Part shown: positions 25,977-34,526 of the stretch, one piece after another
How positions within the stretch are numbered: position 1 is the stretch's first letter
How the letters are laid out: each line of letters begins with the position of its first letter
Assembly: GCA_040755295.1 (NCBI GenBank)
Contig: JBFMBK010000019.1
Location: 1-41,066 of the forward strand
Origin: Bacillota bacterium
Lineage (GTDB): Bacteria > Bacillota > Desulfotomaculia > Desulfotomaculales > Ammonificaceae
Direction of reading: 5' to 3'
DNA: 41,066 bases
Translations under genes and position numbers: made by a program
Notes under the pieces: model-generated
The model's input: only the letters and a program-made list of their open reading frames with translations
Database searches by the model: none
Told to the model about the DNA's origin: nothing

Positions 25977-27032
25977 TCAGAAGCCGCAAGTCAGTCCTTC
26001 AAGCAACTCACGGACGGCTTCGGATGTCTCTTCGTCGATATCATCATCCGCTGCCAGTTCCCTCAGTACGTCGAACGCCTCTTCCTTATCCCCCCAACTA
26101 AGGAGGAACAGTGCGTACCGGTAACGGCCGAAATGCCACCCGGGCCGGACGTTGAACAGGTCATTGAAGGTATCGCGGGCCTCTCCGAAGCGTCCCAAAG
26201 CGGCCAGGATATCCGCCTTATCGCAAAAGAAGGTTCCTTTTTCTTCATCGTCGTCAACGATATCGAGCAGCCTGTCGATCGCCTCAAGCCCTTTTAGACC
26301 GAATTCGCCTTTATTCTCCAGGCTTAACTCCAGGAAGTGCAGGAGCGCGTTTTTAAGGAATTTGCCGTCCCGGTAAGTCTGGGCCTGCGAAATATTCTCC
26401 GCCAGTGCTTCTCCGGCTGCCGTTTCAAGGCCGTTTTCGGCAAGATAGGCCGCCACATGCGCGCGGTTTTCCAGTTGAAGGAGAGGGTCGTCGGGCGGCA
26501 GAGGGCTCAAATCTTCCGGACCGGCGTAAGCGCCGAAACCCAGGATCAGGCGCCCGGCGTATTCACTCGGCGTCATTATCTCACCCAGCGGCAGACAGCA
26601 CCTTTTATACTTAAGCCCGCTGCCGCACAAACACGGTTCGTTCCGGCCCGGTTTGCCGCCTGATGTTCCCAATACCCGGAGGCGCCGCGCGTATCCTTTA
26701 CGGTCAAAAAGCTTTCTATTCTGCAGGGCTTCGTACAGATGGGGGATGCATAGAGCGCCCACCGCGCCCCGCGCCGCGTGTCCCGTAAAGCCCCGCTCCT
26801 TCAGCCGCTCCGCCGCATCCTTCGCTTCGGGCGGGTCGCTTTTAGCGATCTGCGCTTCGGCAATCGCCTCGAAATAGACGTGCAGTAACGGATTAACGCC
26901 GTTTATTTCGTGATCTGACGTAATGGCGGACAAATGCCTCCAAAGGATCTGCAGTTCGGGGTGTTCATCGAGAATTGTTTCTATGTACGTTTCTTCCGCG
27001 TGATCCCTGAGCTGGAAAGTCAAGTCATCCAC
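25977..27032 (-). CDS. SEC-C motif protein with TPR-like C-terminal half
   Basis: This 351-aa soluble protein has an N-terminal helical domain (about residues 10-115) resembling DUF1841. Then follows a SEC-C zinc motif, GRNEPCLCGSGLKYKRCC (C134, C136, C145, C146), the type found at the end of SecA and in many uncharacterised proteins. The C-terminal half is a run of helical pairs (GEARDTFNDLFNVRPGWHFG, RYALFLLSWGDKEEAFDVL) like tetratricopeptide repeats. It is probably an adaptor; the role is unknown. The start is GTG at 27030-27032 after GGGGAGA. Confidence 0.8.
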   Translation of the reverse strand: MDDLTFQLRDHAEETYIETILDEHPELQILWRHLSAITSDHEINGVNPLLHVYFEAIAEAQIAKSDPPEAKDAAERLKERGFTGHAARGAVGALCIPHLYEALQNRKLFDRKGYARRLRVLGTSGGKPGRNEPCLCGSGLKYKRCCLPLGEIMTPSEYAGRLILGFGAYAGPEDLSPLPPDDPLLQLENRAHVAAYLAENGLETAAGEALAENISQAQTYRDGKFLKNALLHFLELSLENKGEFGLKGLEAIDRLLDIVDDDEEKGTFFCDKADILAALGRFGEARDTFNDLFNVRPGWHFGRYRYALFLLSWGDKEEAFDVLRELAADDDIDEETSEAVRELLEGLTCGF

Positions 27033-27191
27033 AAGTTATCTCCCCGCAGTTTCCGGCATCCGTTATTTAGTATTCGGAGTTTCAAATTTCGGGGTTCCGG
27101 TTCTGCTATCTATTTTATGGTCTGCAACCCGCCTGCTGTATTCCGATCATTGTTTCTACCTTCTACCTTCTACATTCTGCCTACGGCCGTG

Positions 27192-27863
27192 CTATTTCCC
27201 ATGCTTCAGCAGTTCCTTCTCGTCTATCTGAAGTTCCTTGCCGAGCAACTTCGTCGTAACGCCGGTCTGCTTAATGATATCCTTGAGATACTCCTCGTAA
27301 ACCGCCGCTTCCTCCCAGCACCTGATAAAATGTTCTTTCAGTATGGCGGCGAGACTTTCGGAGGGAATCGTATAGCCCTTTTTTGTGGCTTCGGCCTCGC
27401 CGGTGCTTTCAGGAATACCGACAACCACCATTTTATCGTCCGCAACTATATAACGAATGTCGTTTGCGATGGCGCAGGTTCCGCATCGGACCTCGGCTCC
27501 GGCTTTTGTGTACAGGTAACCTATATGCAGCCTGTCGTGCATTTTGGGAATGAGATATCTCACCTTCACGCCGCGCTTCGCAAGCCTTTTGATATTATCC
27601 TCGATGCTCCTTACCCTTTTCTCGTCCTCACCTACGGGAGGCCTGCCCGTGATAAACCCGATAACCTCATCCTCGGCCTCCGCCATGGAGTCCGTAACCG
27701 CCAGAAAATACTCCTGCCGGGTAAGGATCCTCGTTGCCTTCCCCACTTCCAACAGGAGCTTTTTCCTGCCTCTCCCTTCCTTGAGGCTGAAAAGAAGAAG
27801 CATGAAAGTGGCGACCAGCAATACCGACTCCAGGATAAGAAGGACGGTTTCAGTGCTGTACAT
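27192..27863 (-). CDS. Membrane-anchored PLD-like domain protein
   Basis: This 223-aa protein has one N-terminal transmembrane helix (about residues 5-26) and a cytoplasmic domain resembling half of a phospholipase-D-like fold: VKVRYLIPKMHDRLHIGYLY, then IRYIVADDKMVVVGIPES, where PLD proteins carry the HKD strand. The catalytic HxK is not clearly present, so it may be inactive or a sensor. The C-terminus is helical. The start is ATG at 27861-27863, with GAGG 10 nt upstream. The 159-bp gap to the SEC-C gene contains pyrimidine-rich repeats (TCTACCTTCTACCTTCTAC, 27155-27175). Confidence 0.55.
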   Translation of the reverse strand: MYSTETVLLILESVLLVATFMLLLFSLKEGRGRKKLLLEVGKATRILTRQEYFLAVTDSMAEAEDEVIGFITGRPPVGEDEKRVRSIEDNIKRLAKRGVKVRYLIPKMHDRLHIGYLYTKAGAEVRCGTCAIANDIRYIVADDKMVVVGIPESTGEAEATKKGYTIPSESLAAILKEHFIRCWEEAAVYEEYLKDIIKQTGVTTKLLGKELQIDEKELLKHGK

Positions 27864-28146
27864 CTTTTGAAATCCTCATTTCTTCGGTAAGAAGCTGTTG
27901 TAAAACCGCGCCTTGCTGTTTCACACCTTCCGCAAGCCCTTGCCTATCCAATGCGGCTGTTTGTCTGAAATAACTTCATTGCGAGGTTTATGAATTCCTG
28001 CTTCGTTATCGCATCGACGGCGGGACGCGGTTAGCAGACATTACACACCATATGCCTTTCGAATAAATAAAAGAATAGGAAGTAATATTTGGGAGCGGGG
28101 ACTGGGGCCTCGCGTCTGCCGTATTCCGGGATTTGTACCGTCCAAC
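27864..28146. other. Intergenic region without supported gene
   Basis: No convincing reading frame, RNA or promoter is visible between the PLD-like gene and the small CPxC gene. The minus-strand frame 28031-28246 only shadows the small CPxC gene. Confidence 0.5.
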
Positions 28147-28329
28147 TTAAGCTTTCATTCCATATTGAGCCCTTATCTTCTCCCTTTCTTCCTCGCTCAA
28201 TGACTTCATATACGCCTTCCAGCCGGGGCACCACCGGACGTGCCACCTCCAGAACCGGCCGGCAAGCGACCTCGGCTTTTTATCGTACTTCGCCCGCAGC
28301 GAGCATTTGGGACAGTTGTGTTCCGCCAT
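28147..28329 (-). CDS. Small CPxC/WCPGW protein, copy A
   Basis: This 60-aa basic protein has an N-terminal CPKC knuckle (C6, C9), an aromatic stretch RFWRWHVRWCPGWKAYMKSL and a charged C-terminal helix. The paired Cys suggest a metal or redox site. I do not recognise the family. A close paralogue lies at 37893-38072, and both are divergent from a nitroreductase gene and near a C39-like lipoprotein, so they mark a duplicated module. The start is ATG at 28327-28329 after GGAGGCGGAAG. Confidence 0.75.
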   Translation of the reverse strand: MAEHNCPKCSLRAKYDKKPRSLAGRFWRWHVRWCPGWKAYMKSLSEEEREKIRAQYGMKA

Positions 28330-28392
28330 TCTTCCGCCTCCAAGACGTTTTATTTCGTCCGTTTAATTTTTCTTAATTGTATTACAAATCCT

Positions 28393-28600
28393 TGGTACAA
28401 AAAAGAGTCTCCTCCACCTTGGCGCACGATGGCGGTATCGCCGCCGAATACCCTTTTGGGCGCGGGGAGAAAGATATTTGCCGGCCGCATCTTAGGGGTG
28501 GCGCAGAAAATAAATTTGGCCGCTTGCTTCGTATTACGGAGCAATACGAAGTGCTTCCGGCGATAGCACTCTGTGGAAGGAGGAGCTTCCGTATATCAAC
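28393..28600 (+). pseudogene. Remnant of a nitroreductase (copy A)
   Basis: The DNA aligns with the second half of the intact nitroreductase at 38263-38835: TTGGGCGCG.GGAGAAAGA, GCCGGCCGCATCTTAGGGGT, GAGCAATACGAAGTGCTTCC. Roughly the first 105 codons are missing, and the remainder is frameshifted and eroded. The neighbour on the left, the small CPxC gene, is intact in both copies. Confidence 0.75.
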
Positions 28601-28625
28601 AGTCGGCTAAAAACAGACTTTGCTT

Positions 28626-29351
28626 TTAAAGTTTTTGCGTCGGCTTAAACCTGACGTACACTGTGGTACCCCTGGGACAAGTTTCAATCGTTATTTCGGC
28701 ATCGTGTCTGCGCGCTATACTGAAACAGACCGCCAATCCAAGACCGGTCCCAAATTTTTTGGTCGTAAAGAACGGTGTGCCCAATCTCTGAAGGACGTCA
28801 TTTCTTACACCCTTGCCGGTATCCTCCACCGCTAAAACCGCCGTGTCATTTTCCAGAAATGTTTTTAAGGTTAAACGTCCGGCTACGGACATCGCTTCCA
28901 GCCCGTTGCGCACAATACTTAAAATAAGCTGTCTCAACTCATGATAGTCTACCAACAAGCCGGGGACGTCCCTCAGGTCCGTTTCGACCCTTATACCGGC
29001 CGCGGCAGCCTCCTCGCTGATCAAGGGTAGCAGATCCTCCATTATCGAATCAAGGTGGTGCAATTCTTTATTAACGGGCTTGTCGGCAGCCAGGGAAAGC
29101 AACTCCCCGATCATGTTATCAACCCTCTCAAGTTCCCTGATTGCCATCGGGACGTAATGCCTGAAAAAAAAGCACTCGCCTTCTTCTTTCATGCCGGCCA
29201 ACTCCAAGAACCCCCGGGCGCTGCCGATTGGGTTCCTGATTTCACGTGCCATCGCGGCTGCCAGTTTTCTCACAAGCTTAAAAGCAGGCTTCTCCGTGAT
29301 GACGGCAGTTATTCGATCCCCAAGCTTTGGTCCGTTTTCACACTCATTCAT
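28626..29351 (-). CDS. Histidine-kinase-like ATPase lacking the phosphoacceptor His
   Basis: This 241-aa protein is a DHp plus HATPase module without any sensor domain. The H-box reads LAAAMAREIRNPIGSARGFL, where sporulation-type kinases have xxxHEIRNPL: residue 36 is Arg (codon CGT) instead of His. The ATP-binding domain looks intact, with the N-box (LILSIVRNGLEAM), G1 (VEDTGKGV), the FTTKKFGTGLGLAV F/G2 region and the final beta strand. It cannot autophosphorylate in the usual way. It might bind ATP, dimerise with another kinase or act as a phosphatase; these are inferences. An in-frame TAA lies just before the ATG, so the N-terminus is not longer. An XRE-type box and TATAAT lie about 230-275 nt upstream. 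Confidence 0.85.
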   Translation of the reverse strand: MNECENGPKLGDRITAVITEKPAFKLVRKLAAAMAREIRNPIGSARGFLELAGMKEEGECFFFRHYVPMAIRELERVDNMIGELLSLAADKPVNKELHHLDSIMEDLLPLISEEAAAAGIRVETDLRDVPGLLVDYHELRQLILSIVRNGLEAMSVAGRLTLKTFLENDTAVLAVEDTGKGVRNDVLQRLGTPFFTTKKFGTGLGLAVCFSIARRHDAEITIETCPRGTTVYVRFKPTQKL

Positions 29352-29876
29352 TTCTTTTTACTAACCTCGAAGACGCAAGGAGCTTTTATACGAAGAGGAT
29401 TTTCGGAACGCGGGGAAGATTTGCCACGTCCGGCAGCAGTTGAGTTTTTCCAGGGTTGTCGTATGCAACACAACCTCGCCCCGGTATTTAGCCATCGAAA
29501 GAACTGCAAAATGTTGAAATGTTTTAGGCGTTATCTTTTGTATACGCTGCTTCCCTTACCGTTTATTGCGTCGAAAATCATTATACACCGTGTTTTTGGC
29601 TTACTGTGTCCGCATATAGCGGAATAAACCAAGATTAAGTTATACAGTTCAACATTTGCCATTTGACTTATATCAGGGTAATCCGTTTATTATCTTCAAA
29701 GATGGGGGCACGTCGCTTAATAATAATCCGATATTGTTTTCCTCCGCCGCCGCTGCAGGAATAATTTTTCAGCTTATTTCGGCGAACTTTTAGGCGTTGT
29801 CAAGCGTCTAACAATACGGGAGAAAAACCTAGGCGATAGTATTTTGTTAATTAATGTGAGTAGAAGGAGAAGATAT
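29352..29876. other. Divergent intergenic region between kinase-like and glucosaminidase genes
   Basis: This 525-bp AT-rich region contains the minus-strand TATAAT (29580-29585) and palindromic box (29609-29628) for the kinase-like gene, leaving a leader of about 220 nt. I see no protein gene or known RNA. A promoter for the glucosaminidase was not identified with confidence. Confidence 0.5.
29607..29628 (-). promoter_or_regulatory. Palindromic operator-like box upstream of the kinase-like gene
   Basis: The minus strand reads TTTATTCCGCTATATGCGGA, with TCCGC-TATAT-GCGGA a perfect palindrome. TATAAT follows with 33 nt between TTTATTCCGC and the -10. The XRE gene has the same box with 32 nt, so both promoters share one layout. 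Confidence 0.65.
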
Positions 29877-31982
29877 ATGCGGATAAAATGTCTGTTATCC
29901 GGCCGGCGGCTGGCGGCCGTAGTTTTATTGACATCGGCTTTTATGTTGTGGACCGCGCCGCCGGTGCCGGCGGCGGGAGAGGTCAGACTGGTCGTTGACG
30001 GGCGTGAGATTCAAGCGTCGCCGCCGCCCGTTATCAAAGAAGGCCGCACCCTGATACCGGTACGCCTGGTTTCCGAGGCGCTGGGGGCTTCGGTTGAATG
30101 GGACGATCAAGACAGGACTGTTTATGTCACCAAGGGCGGCCGGTCCGTTAATATGACGATAGATAACCGGCTGGTTGACTACAAGGGAAACGGGTTCGGT
30201 TTGTGCGACGTCCCGCCGCAAGTCTACGACAGCAGGACTTTTGTACCGTTAAGGCTGGTGAGCAACGCCCTCGGGGTATCGGTTAACTGGAACGGCGCCG
30301 AGAGGACCGTCTACGTCGATTCCGGCACACCCGCGGCCGTTACCCCGTTCTTCGACGTTACCATTCCCTCTTTGGAGCCGGGACAGGCCGTTACCGGAGC
30401 GACGGACCTTCAGGCCGCTTTCAGCAGCGGGCTGCACGCCGGCGCCGCGGAAATACGGTTTCTGCTCCTTGATCCGGAGACGGGCCGCGGGCCGGTCGTG
30501 GCCAGGGGCAGCGACCTGCGCGGTTCGTACCGCTGGCTGCCCGACCCGTTTTACAGCGGTAAACGCGTGCTCGCCGCCGCCGTCTGCGACAACGAGGGGC
30601 GTTTTTTAACCGGCGGCGTTGTGCCCGTGGACATTGCGCTTTCGCCGTGGGTGTCCTTAAAGGGCGTAACGGAACAGCAGGTCGTCAAGAATTCCGTTTC
30701 TTTGGGCGTTAATCTGAACTTTGTAGCCGAATATGTGAAGTACGAGATTACGAACTGGGATACCGGCGGCGTATTTGTCACGGATAAATCCGATCCTCAG
30801 GGTACCTACGACTGGACGCCGCAGCTCTCCGACAACGGGGCGGTCGCCATCCGGGCCGCCGCCTATGACCGCACCGGACAGGTACACTACGGCCCCCCGG
30901 TCAACGTAACGGTCGCTGCCGATCCGCAACTGACGCTGCGGGGTGTATCCGCGGGAGCGTCCGTGGACAAGCCGGTAACACTCTGGCTTTCCCGTAATTT
31001 CTCTGTCGGCAGCGTGGAGTACGTTTTGCGGAATACGCAGACCGGAAAGGAAAAGGTCTTGTTCCAGCATAGCGGCTATTCCAGTTATAAGTGGTTTCCC
31101 GGGCCGGACCAGGCCGGGGCCTGGGAACTGACGGCAAGGGTCACGGACGCCGCGGGCGAAACCTATTCCAGCAACTCCATCAGCGTGAATGTGCCGGGGA
31201 ACGCCAGGCTCCTTATGGAAACCGTCGGTCCCAACCAGGTGCTTACGGGGTCCGAAAAATTCAAATCCTCCGCCAACGTCGCGCTTACCGGGATAGAATA
31301 CCGGCTGATCAACCCTCAGACCGGCGCCTGGCGGGCCATAGCCGGGGGTGCCGACGCGCGGGCGGAATGCTCCTGGACACCCCAGTCGGGGGACGCCGGG
31401 ACCCGGCAGATCCAGGCCGTGGGCGCCGCCGTTTCGGAGACGATTAAGAGCGAAGCCCTGACGGTTCGCGTTTACCTTGGGAAGATTTACGGTCCCCAGC
31501 CGGTGATCGAGAAGAGCAAATTCAAGGACTTTGCGTCGCAACTGGCCGTGCAGTCGCAGAAGAAAACCGGTATGTCCGCGGCGCTGCAAACGGCCCAGGC
31601 GATCCTGGAGACGGGCTGGGGCCAGTCCACGCCGGTGGACAAGTACACCGGCAAGCTTTCCTACAACCTCTTCGGGATTAAAGGAACCGGCCCAGCGGGT
31701 TCGGTGACGCACAACACGTGGGAGGAATACAACGGTGTCACGTTCCGCGTGGATGCGGCGTTCCGCGCCTATCACAACGCATCCGAAAGCTGGGCGGACC
31801 ACAAAAACCTCCTGCTGACCGGCTCAAGATACGCTCCTTACAGGGCCGTGATGCAGGACAGCGCCTCCGGCGCATGGGCGCTGCGCCGTTGCGGTTACGC
31901 CACCGACTCCCAGTACCCGGTCAAGCTGATCAACATCATTAATCAATACAAGCTGTACCAGTTGGACGAAGTGGGGATTTAA
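29877..31982 (+). CDS. Secreted glucosaminidase (GH73-like) with copper-amine-oxidase-N domain
   Basis: This 701-aa exported cell-wall hydrolase has a signal peptide (MRIKCLLSGRRLAAVVLL... to PAAG). It is followed by a copper-amine-oxidase-N module of two repeated strands (REGRTLIPVRLVSEALGASV type and SRTFVPLRLVSNALGVSV), then four Ig-like repeats (about residues 150-520). The C-terminal glucosaminidase domain has the catalytic Glu in AILETGWGQ (E578) and YNLFGIKG. It would cleave between N-acetylglucosamine and N-acetylmuramic acid in peptidoglycan. The start is ATG at 29877 with AGAAGGAG about 7 nt upstream; an upstream frame start at 29844 has no ribosome-binding site. The 3' end is duplicated at 34380-34511. 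Confidence 0.9.
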   Translation: MRIKCLLSGRRLAAVVLLTSAFMLWTAPPVPAAGEVRLVVDGREIQASPPPVIKEGRTLIPVRLVSEALGASVEWDDQDRTVYVTKGGRSVNMTIDNRLVDYKGNGFGLCDVPPQVYDSRTFVPLRLVSNALGVSVNWNGAERTVYVDSGTPAAVTPFFDVTIPSLEPGQAVTGATDLQAAFSSGLHAGAAEIRFLLLDPETGRGPVVARGSDLRGSYRWLPDPFYSGKRVLAAAVCDNEGRFLTGGVVPVDIALSPWVSLKGVTEQQVVKNSVSLGVNLNFVAEYVKYEITNWDTGGVFVTDKSDPQGTYDWTPQLSDNGAVAIRAAAYDRTGQVHYGPPVNVTVAADPQLTLRGVSAGASVDKPVTLWLSRNFSVGSVEYVLRNTQTGKEKVLFQHSGYSSYKWFPGPDQAGAWELTARVTDAAGETYSSNSISVNVPGNARLLMETVGPNQVLTGSEKFKSSANVALTGIEYRLINPQTGAWRAIAGGADARAECSWTPQSGDAGTRQIQAVGAAVSETIKSEALTVRVYLGKIYGPQPVIEKSKFKDFASQLAVQSQKKTGMSAALQTAQAILETGWGQSTPVDKYTGKLSYNLFGIKGTGPAGSVTHNTWEEYNGVTFRVDAAFRAYHNASESWADHKNLLLTGSRYAPYRAVMQDSASGAWALRRCGYATDSQYPVKLINIINQYKLYQLDEVGI

Positions 31983-32005
31983 AGAAAACTTTTCGCTATA
32001 AAACG

Positions 32006-32040
32006 ACGGCCTTCCGGTCCACGGAAGGCCGTTTTTATTT
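32006..32040 (+). terminator. Terminator of the glucosaminidase gene
   Basis: ACGGCCTTCCG pairs perfectly with CGGAAGGCCGT (11 bp, 5-nt loop) and TTTTTATTT follows. It starts 24 nt after the stop codon. Confidence 0.9.
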
Positions 32041-32099
32041 CATCGTCAGAGCGCTCCGGCGGGACGAACAATCCGTCCACCCTGCTTACGGTATTTGGC

Positions 32100-34205
32100 T
32101 CAAGTCAAACCCGAGAACAGAGGCATTATTTGAACCGGCGGCAACAGCAGTGAGCCGACGGTAATCGCGGCGTTGTTGCTGGTAGACAGCGCCTTGCCGT
32201 CTTCCCCGGCGAAAACCGCGACGTACCTGCCGCTTGCTGCAGGCGCAAAACTGTAGGAATAGCTTCCATCCGAGCCGGTGACGGCGGCGCCGCATTGTCT
32301 CCATTCATAAGCAGGCACAATCCCCGTGGAGGTTCTGGATGCTGCCTGAGCAAACTCGTAGATTTTAATTTGTTTCCCGGCGACGGGCAAAGCCGCAACC
32401 GCGTCTTCTTCAGCGTCGGAAGGCTGGGAAACGGCGCTCAGCGTCCCTGTAAAGGTGACTCTCTGCCCGGCGGAAACCGTCGCACTCTCCGGCAACAGAG
32501 TTAATGTATATCCTTCCTTAGACGGCACGTAAATCTTCTTCGTGGTCTGTCCGGGTACCAGAATTCCGTTCGCGTCCGACGTGTAGGTTTCGGTGGCAAA
32601 GCCGCCGTCGCCTTTTTTGCTCAGCCGAGCCAGCGTGATCTCCTTCACCTCGGCGGTGCCCTGGTTGTCGACAGGGTCGGTGTAGCCGTGATTCGTTATT
32701 TCTACGTACCACTGGTTAACAGCGCTCGGCGGCCAGTGTGACGCAGCGTAGGCCGGGAGCGGGACGTCTATGCACAGGTTGTTGCTGGTGTCCTTGCAAA
32801 CCTTATCGCAAGGGGTATCCCAGATCACTGCCGGCTGCTCACCCAAAACGCCGATTTTCACCGTAAGTTTATTGCGCCAAGCCAACTTCATGGCAACACT
32901 GATCCGGGCGGTGTAAGCATTTGCGGTTCCGGTGCGGTCTGAGGGCAGGTTCTCGAAGTACCGCACCCAATCGAAGTTTTCCGTGAGTTTGTTGTAGGGT
33001 ACGGTGAAATAACCGTTCCCGTTAGGGCCCCAGGTATCGCCCCAACTGTTCAGGCACTTAAAAACGGCGGTGCTATCGTCGTAGCCCACTATCGTAACGC
33101 AGTGCCGCTCCGCCGGGTTCGGACCCTGGATCAGCGTCAGAAGACCGCCAGCGATCACCGGACCGTATTTGCAGAGCAAGCTCTTGACGCCGTCCACACT
33201 CGGCGTGGCAGATTCGCTGAAGAGCTTGACCCGATAAAGATTAGCCTCTGCGTTGGTAGCCGCCGTAGGCTGCGGCAGAGGACTGAAATCCCAACCCGGG
33301 TTGCCCTTTTCGTCCGTAATCGGCTTGGCTAGATCGTAATCCGTCGGCAAGGATGATTCCGGACACAGGCCATAGTTCTCTAGGAGGGTTTTCGAAACGA
33401 TGCTGTCCGGCACGCCGTCCTGCAACAACTGATCTTGCCGTGCGTGAAGGTACCAGAAGGAAAAGTCGGGAGAATACGGGTGCTCCATCTCTTTAATGAT
33501 GTCAATACTATGAACGATCGACCGCCCGATGCATCCGCCCCAGGAGTCCTGGCTCCCGGTCAGCGTTATGTATTGGGAATAATCCAATTTCGGCGGCACA
33601 CTGGACAGGATAATGCTCTTATCCAACGGTTTGGCGATGAGCTTATCCCTGTAAATCGCAGAGGCATCGAATTTCTTGTCTGTAGCCGGTAATTTAAGAC
33701 CATCGAGAACCCAGTCGGGCAAACCGGCTGACTGGCCCGGAGTGGAAAAAATGTTCACTTTCCGGCTGCCCCCGTCCCACGTAACCTCTGCCCCCAAGGC
33801 CTCGCTGACAAAACGGAGCGGCACCAGCGTGCGGCCGCTGATGATTTGGGGCGACGCATCCAGTCTTACCTCTGTTCCGTTCTTGTAAGCGATGCTGCTC
33901 CCGACCCGCAGTTTGAGCGATAAATCTCCTTTCTTGGCTGTAATGGTCTGGTCGCCTTGATTCCATTCCACCGCTGCGCCGAGTTTTTCAAAGATCGCCC
34001 GCAGGGGCACGAGCGTCCGGCCTTGAATGATCACCGGCGCCACCTCCAGCGTCAGCGGCGATTCGTCAATCAAAACCTGGATATCCTCCGGCATCGGCGG
34101 TTCCGGTTGCGGGTTCAGGGCTGCCGCCGGAAGGGTGCTGAGGATAAGCGACAGCACAATGAAACCCATTAACCAACCTGATTTACGTTTATCCCAAAAC
34201 CGCAC
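32100..34205 (-). CDS. Secreted papain-like cysteine protease with copper-amine-oxidase-N domain
   Basis: This 701-aa exported protein has a signal peptide (to about residue 29, PAAALNP). A copper-amine-oxidase-N module (about 40-152) carries GRTLVPLRAIFEKLGAAV and GRTLVPLRFVSEALGAEV. The papain-family (C1) domain has oxyanion Gln219, catalytic Cys225 (SWGGCIG), His368 (ERHCVTIVGYDD) and Asn386 (LNSWGDTWG), so the active site looks complete. The C-terminal 250 residues are beta-rich, with an Ig-like surface-protein character (GTLSAVSQPSDAEED, GSYSYSFAP). It is convergent with the glucosaminidase. It may remodel the surface or degrade external protein; the substrate is unknown. The start is GTG (34203-34205) after AAGGGGGG. 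Confidence 0.88.
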   Translation of the reverse strand: MRFWDKRKSGWLMGFIVLSLILSTLPAAALNPQPEPPMPEDIQVLIDESPLTLEVAPVIIQGRTLVPLRAIFEKLGAAVEWNQGDQTITAKKGDLSLKLRVGSSIAYKNGTEVRLDASPQIISGRTLVPLRFVSEALGAEVTWDGGSRKVNIFSTPGQSAGLPDWVLDGLKLPATDKKFDASAIYRDKLIAKPLDKSIILSSVPPKLDYSQYITLTGSQDSWGGCIGRSIVHSIDIIKEMEHPYSPDFSFWYLHARQDQLLQDGVPDSIVSKTLLENYGLCPESSLPTDYDLAKPITDEKGNPGWDFSPLPQPTAATNAEANLYRVKLFSESATPSVDGVKSLLCKYGPVIAGGLLTLIQGPNPAERHCVTIVGYDDSTAVFKCLNSWGDTWGPNGNGYFTVPYNKLTENFDWVRYFENLPSDRTGTANAYTARISVAMKLAWRNKLTVKIGVLGEQPAVIWDTPCDKVCKDTSNNLCIDVPLPAYAASHWPPSAVNQWYVEITNHGYTDPVDNQGTAEVKEITLARLSKKGDGGFATETYTSDANGILVPGQTTKKIYVPSKEGYTLTLLPESATVSAGQRVTFTGTLSAVSQPSDAEEDAVAALPVAGKQIKIYEFAQAASRTSTGIVPAYEWRQCGAAVTGSDGSYSYSFAPAASGRYVAVFAGEDGKALSTSNNAAITVGSLLLPPVQIMPLFSGLT

Positions 34206-34307
34206 GTAAAAACCCCCCTTAGGTTTACGTATATATTTTCAGGTAATCTACGGCTCCGCTGGATGGTAACCTTACAACCGCCGGGGTCACTGGAAATTAT
34301 TTATAAC

Positions 34308-34336
34308 ATTCTACCATTCGGCTCCTGACAGGACAA
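34308..34336 (-). promoter_or_regulatory. Promoter of the papain-like protease gene
   Basis: TTGTCC (34331-34336), a 17-bp spacer and TAGAAT (34308-34313) on the minus strand place the start site about 95 nt before the GTG. Confidence 0.6.
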
Positions 34337-34379
34337 TCTATTTTTTGCTAACAGCAGGCACTCACTCCTCAGAACAGTC

Positions 34380-34511
34380 ATGAACGACGGCACCTTGGGC
34401 GCCTGGGCGTTGCGTCGGTGCGGTTACGCCACCGACTCCCAGTACCCGGTGAAGCTGATCAACATCATCAATCAATACAAGCTGTACCAGCTGGACGAGG
34501 TGGGTATTTAA
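34380..34511 (+). pseudogene. 3' remnant of a second glucosaminidase gene
   Basis: The last ~40 codons of the 29877-31982 gene are repeated here almost unchanged: GAWALRRCGYATDSQYPVKL, then INIINQYKLYQLDEVGI, TAA. All upstream parts of that gene are missing. A degraded version of the same terminator follows (34527-34557). The ATG at 34380 opens a 43-codon frame but has no ribosome-binding site. It marks an old tandem duplication later replaced by the protease gene. Confidence 0.85.
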
Positions 34512-34526
34512 AGACTCTTCGTAAGA

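Noticed and set aside
26934-27890. 318-codon plus-strand frame opposite the SEC-C and PLD-like genes
   Set aside because: It spans two genes and their intergenic gap on the other strand and has no recognisable domain or ribosome-binding site.
28031-28246. 71-codon minus-strand frame
   Set aside because: It overlaps the small CPxC gene in another frame; the CPxC paralogue pair shows which frame is real.
30657-31802. 381-codon minus-strand frame opposite the glucosaminidase
   Set aside because: It shadows a gene with clear domains; its translation has no family-like motifs and is Arg/Gly-rich, as expected from antisense of GC-rich codons.
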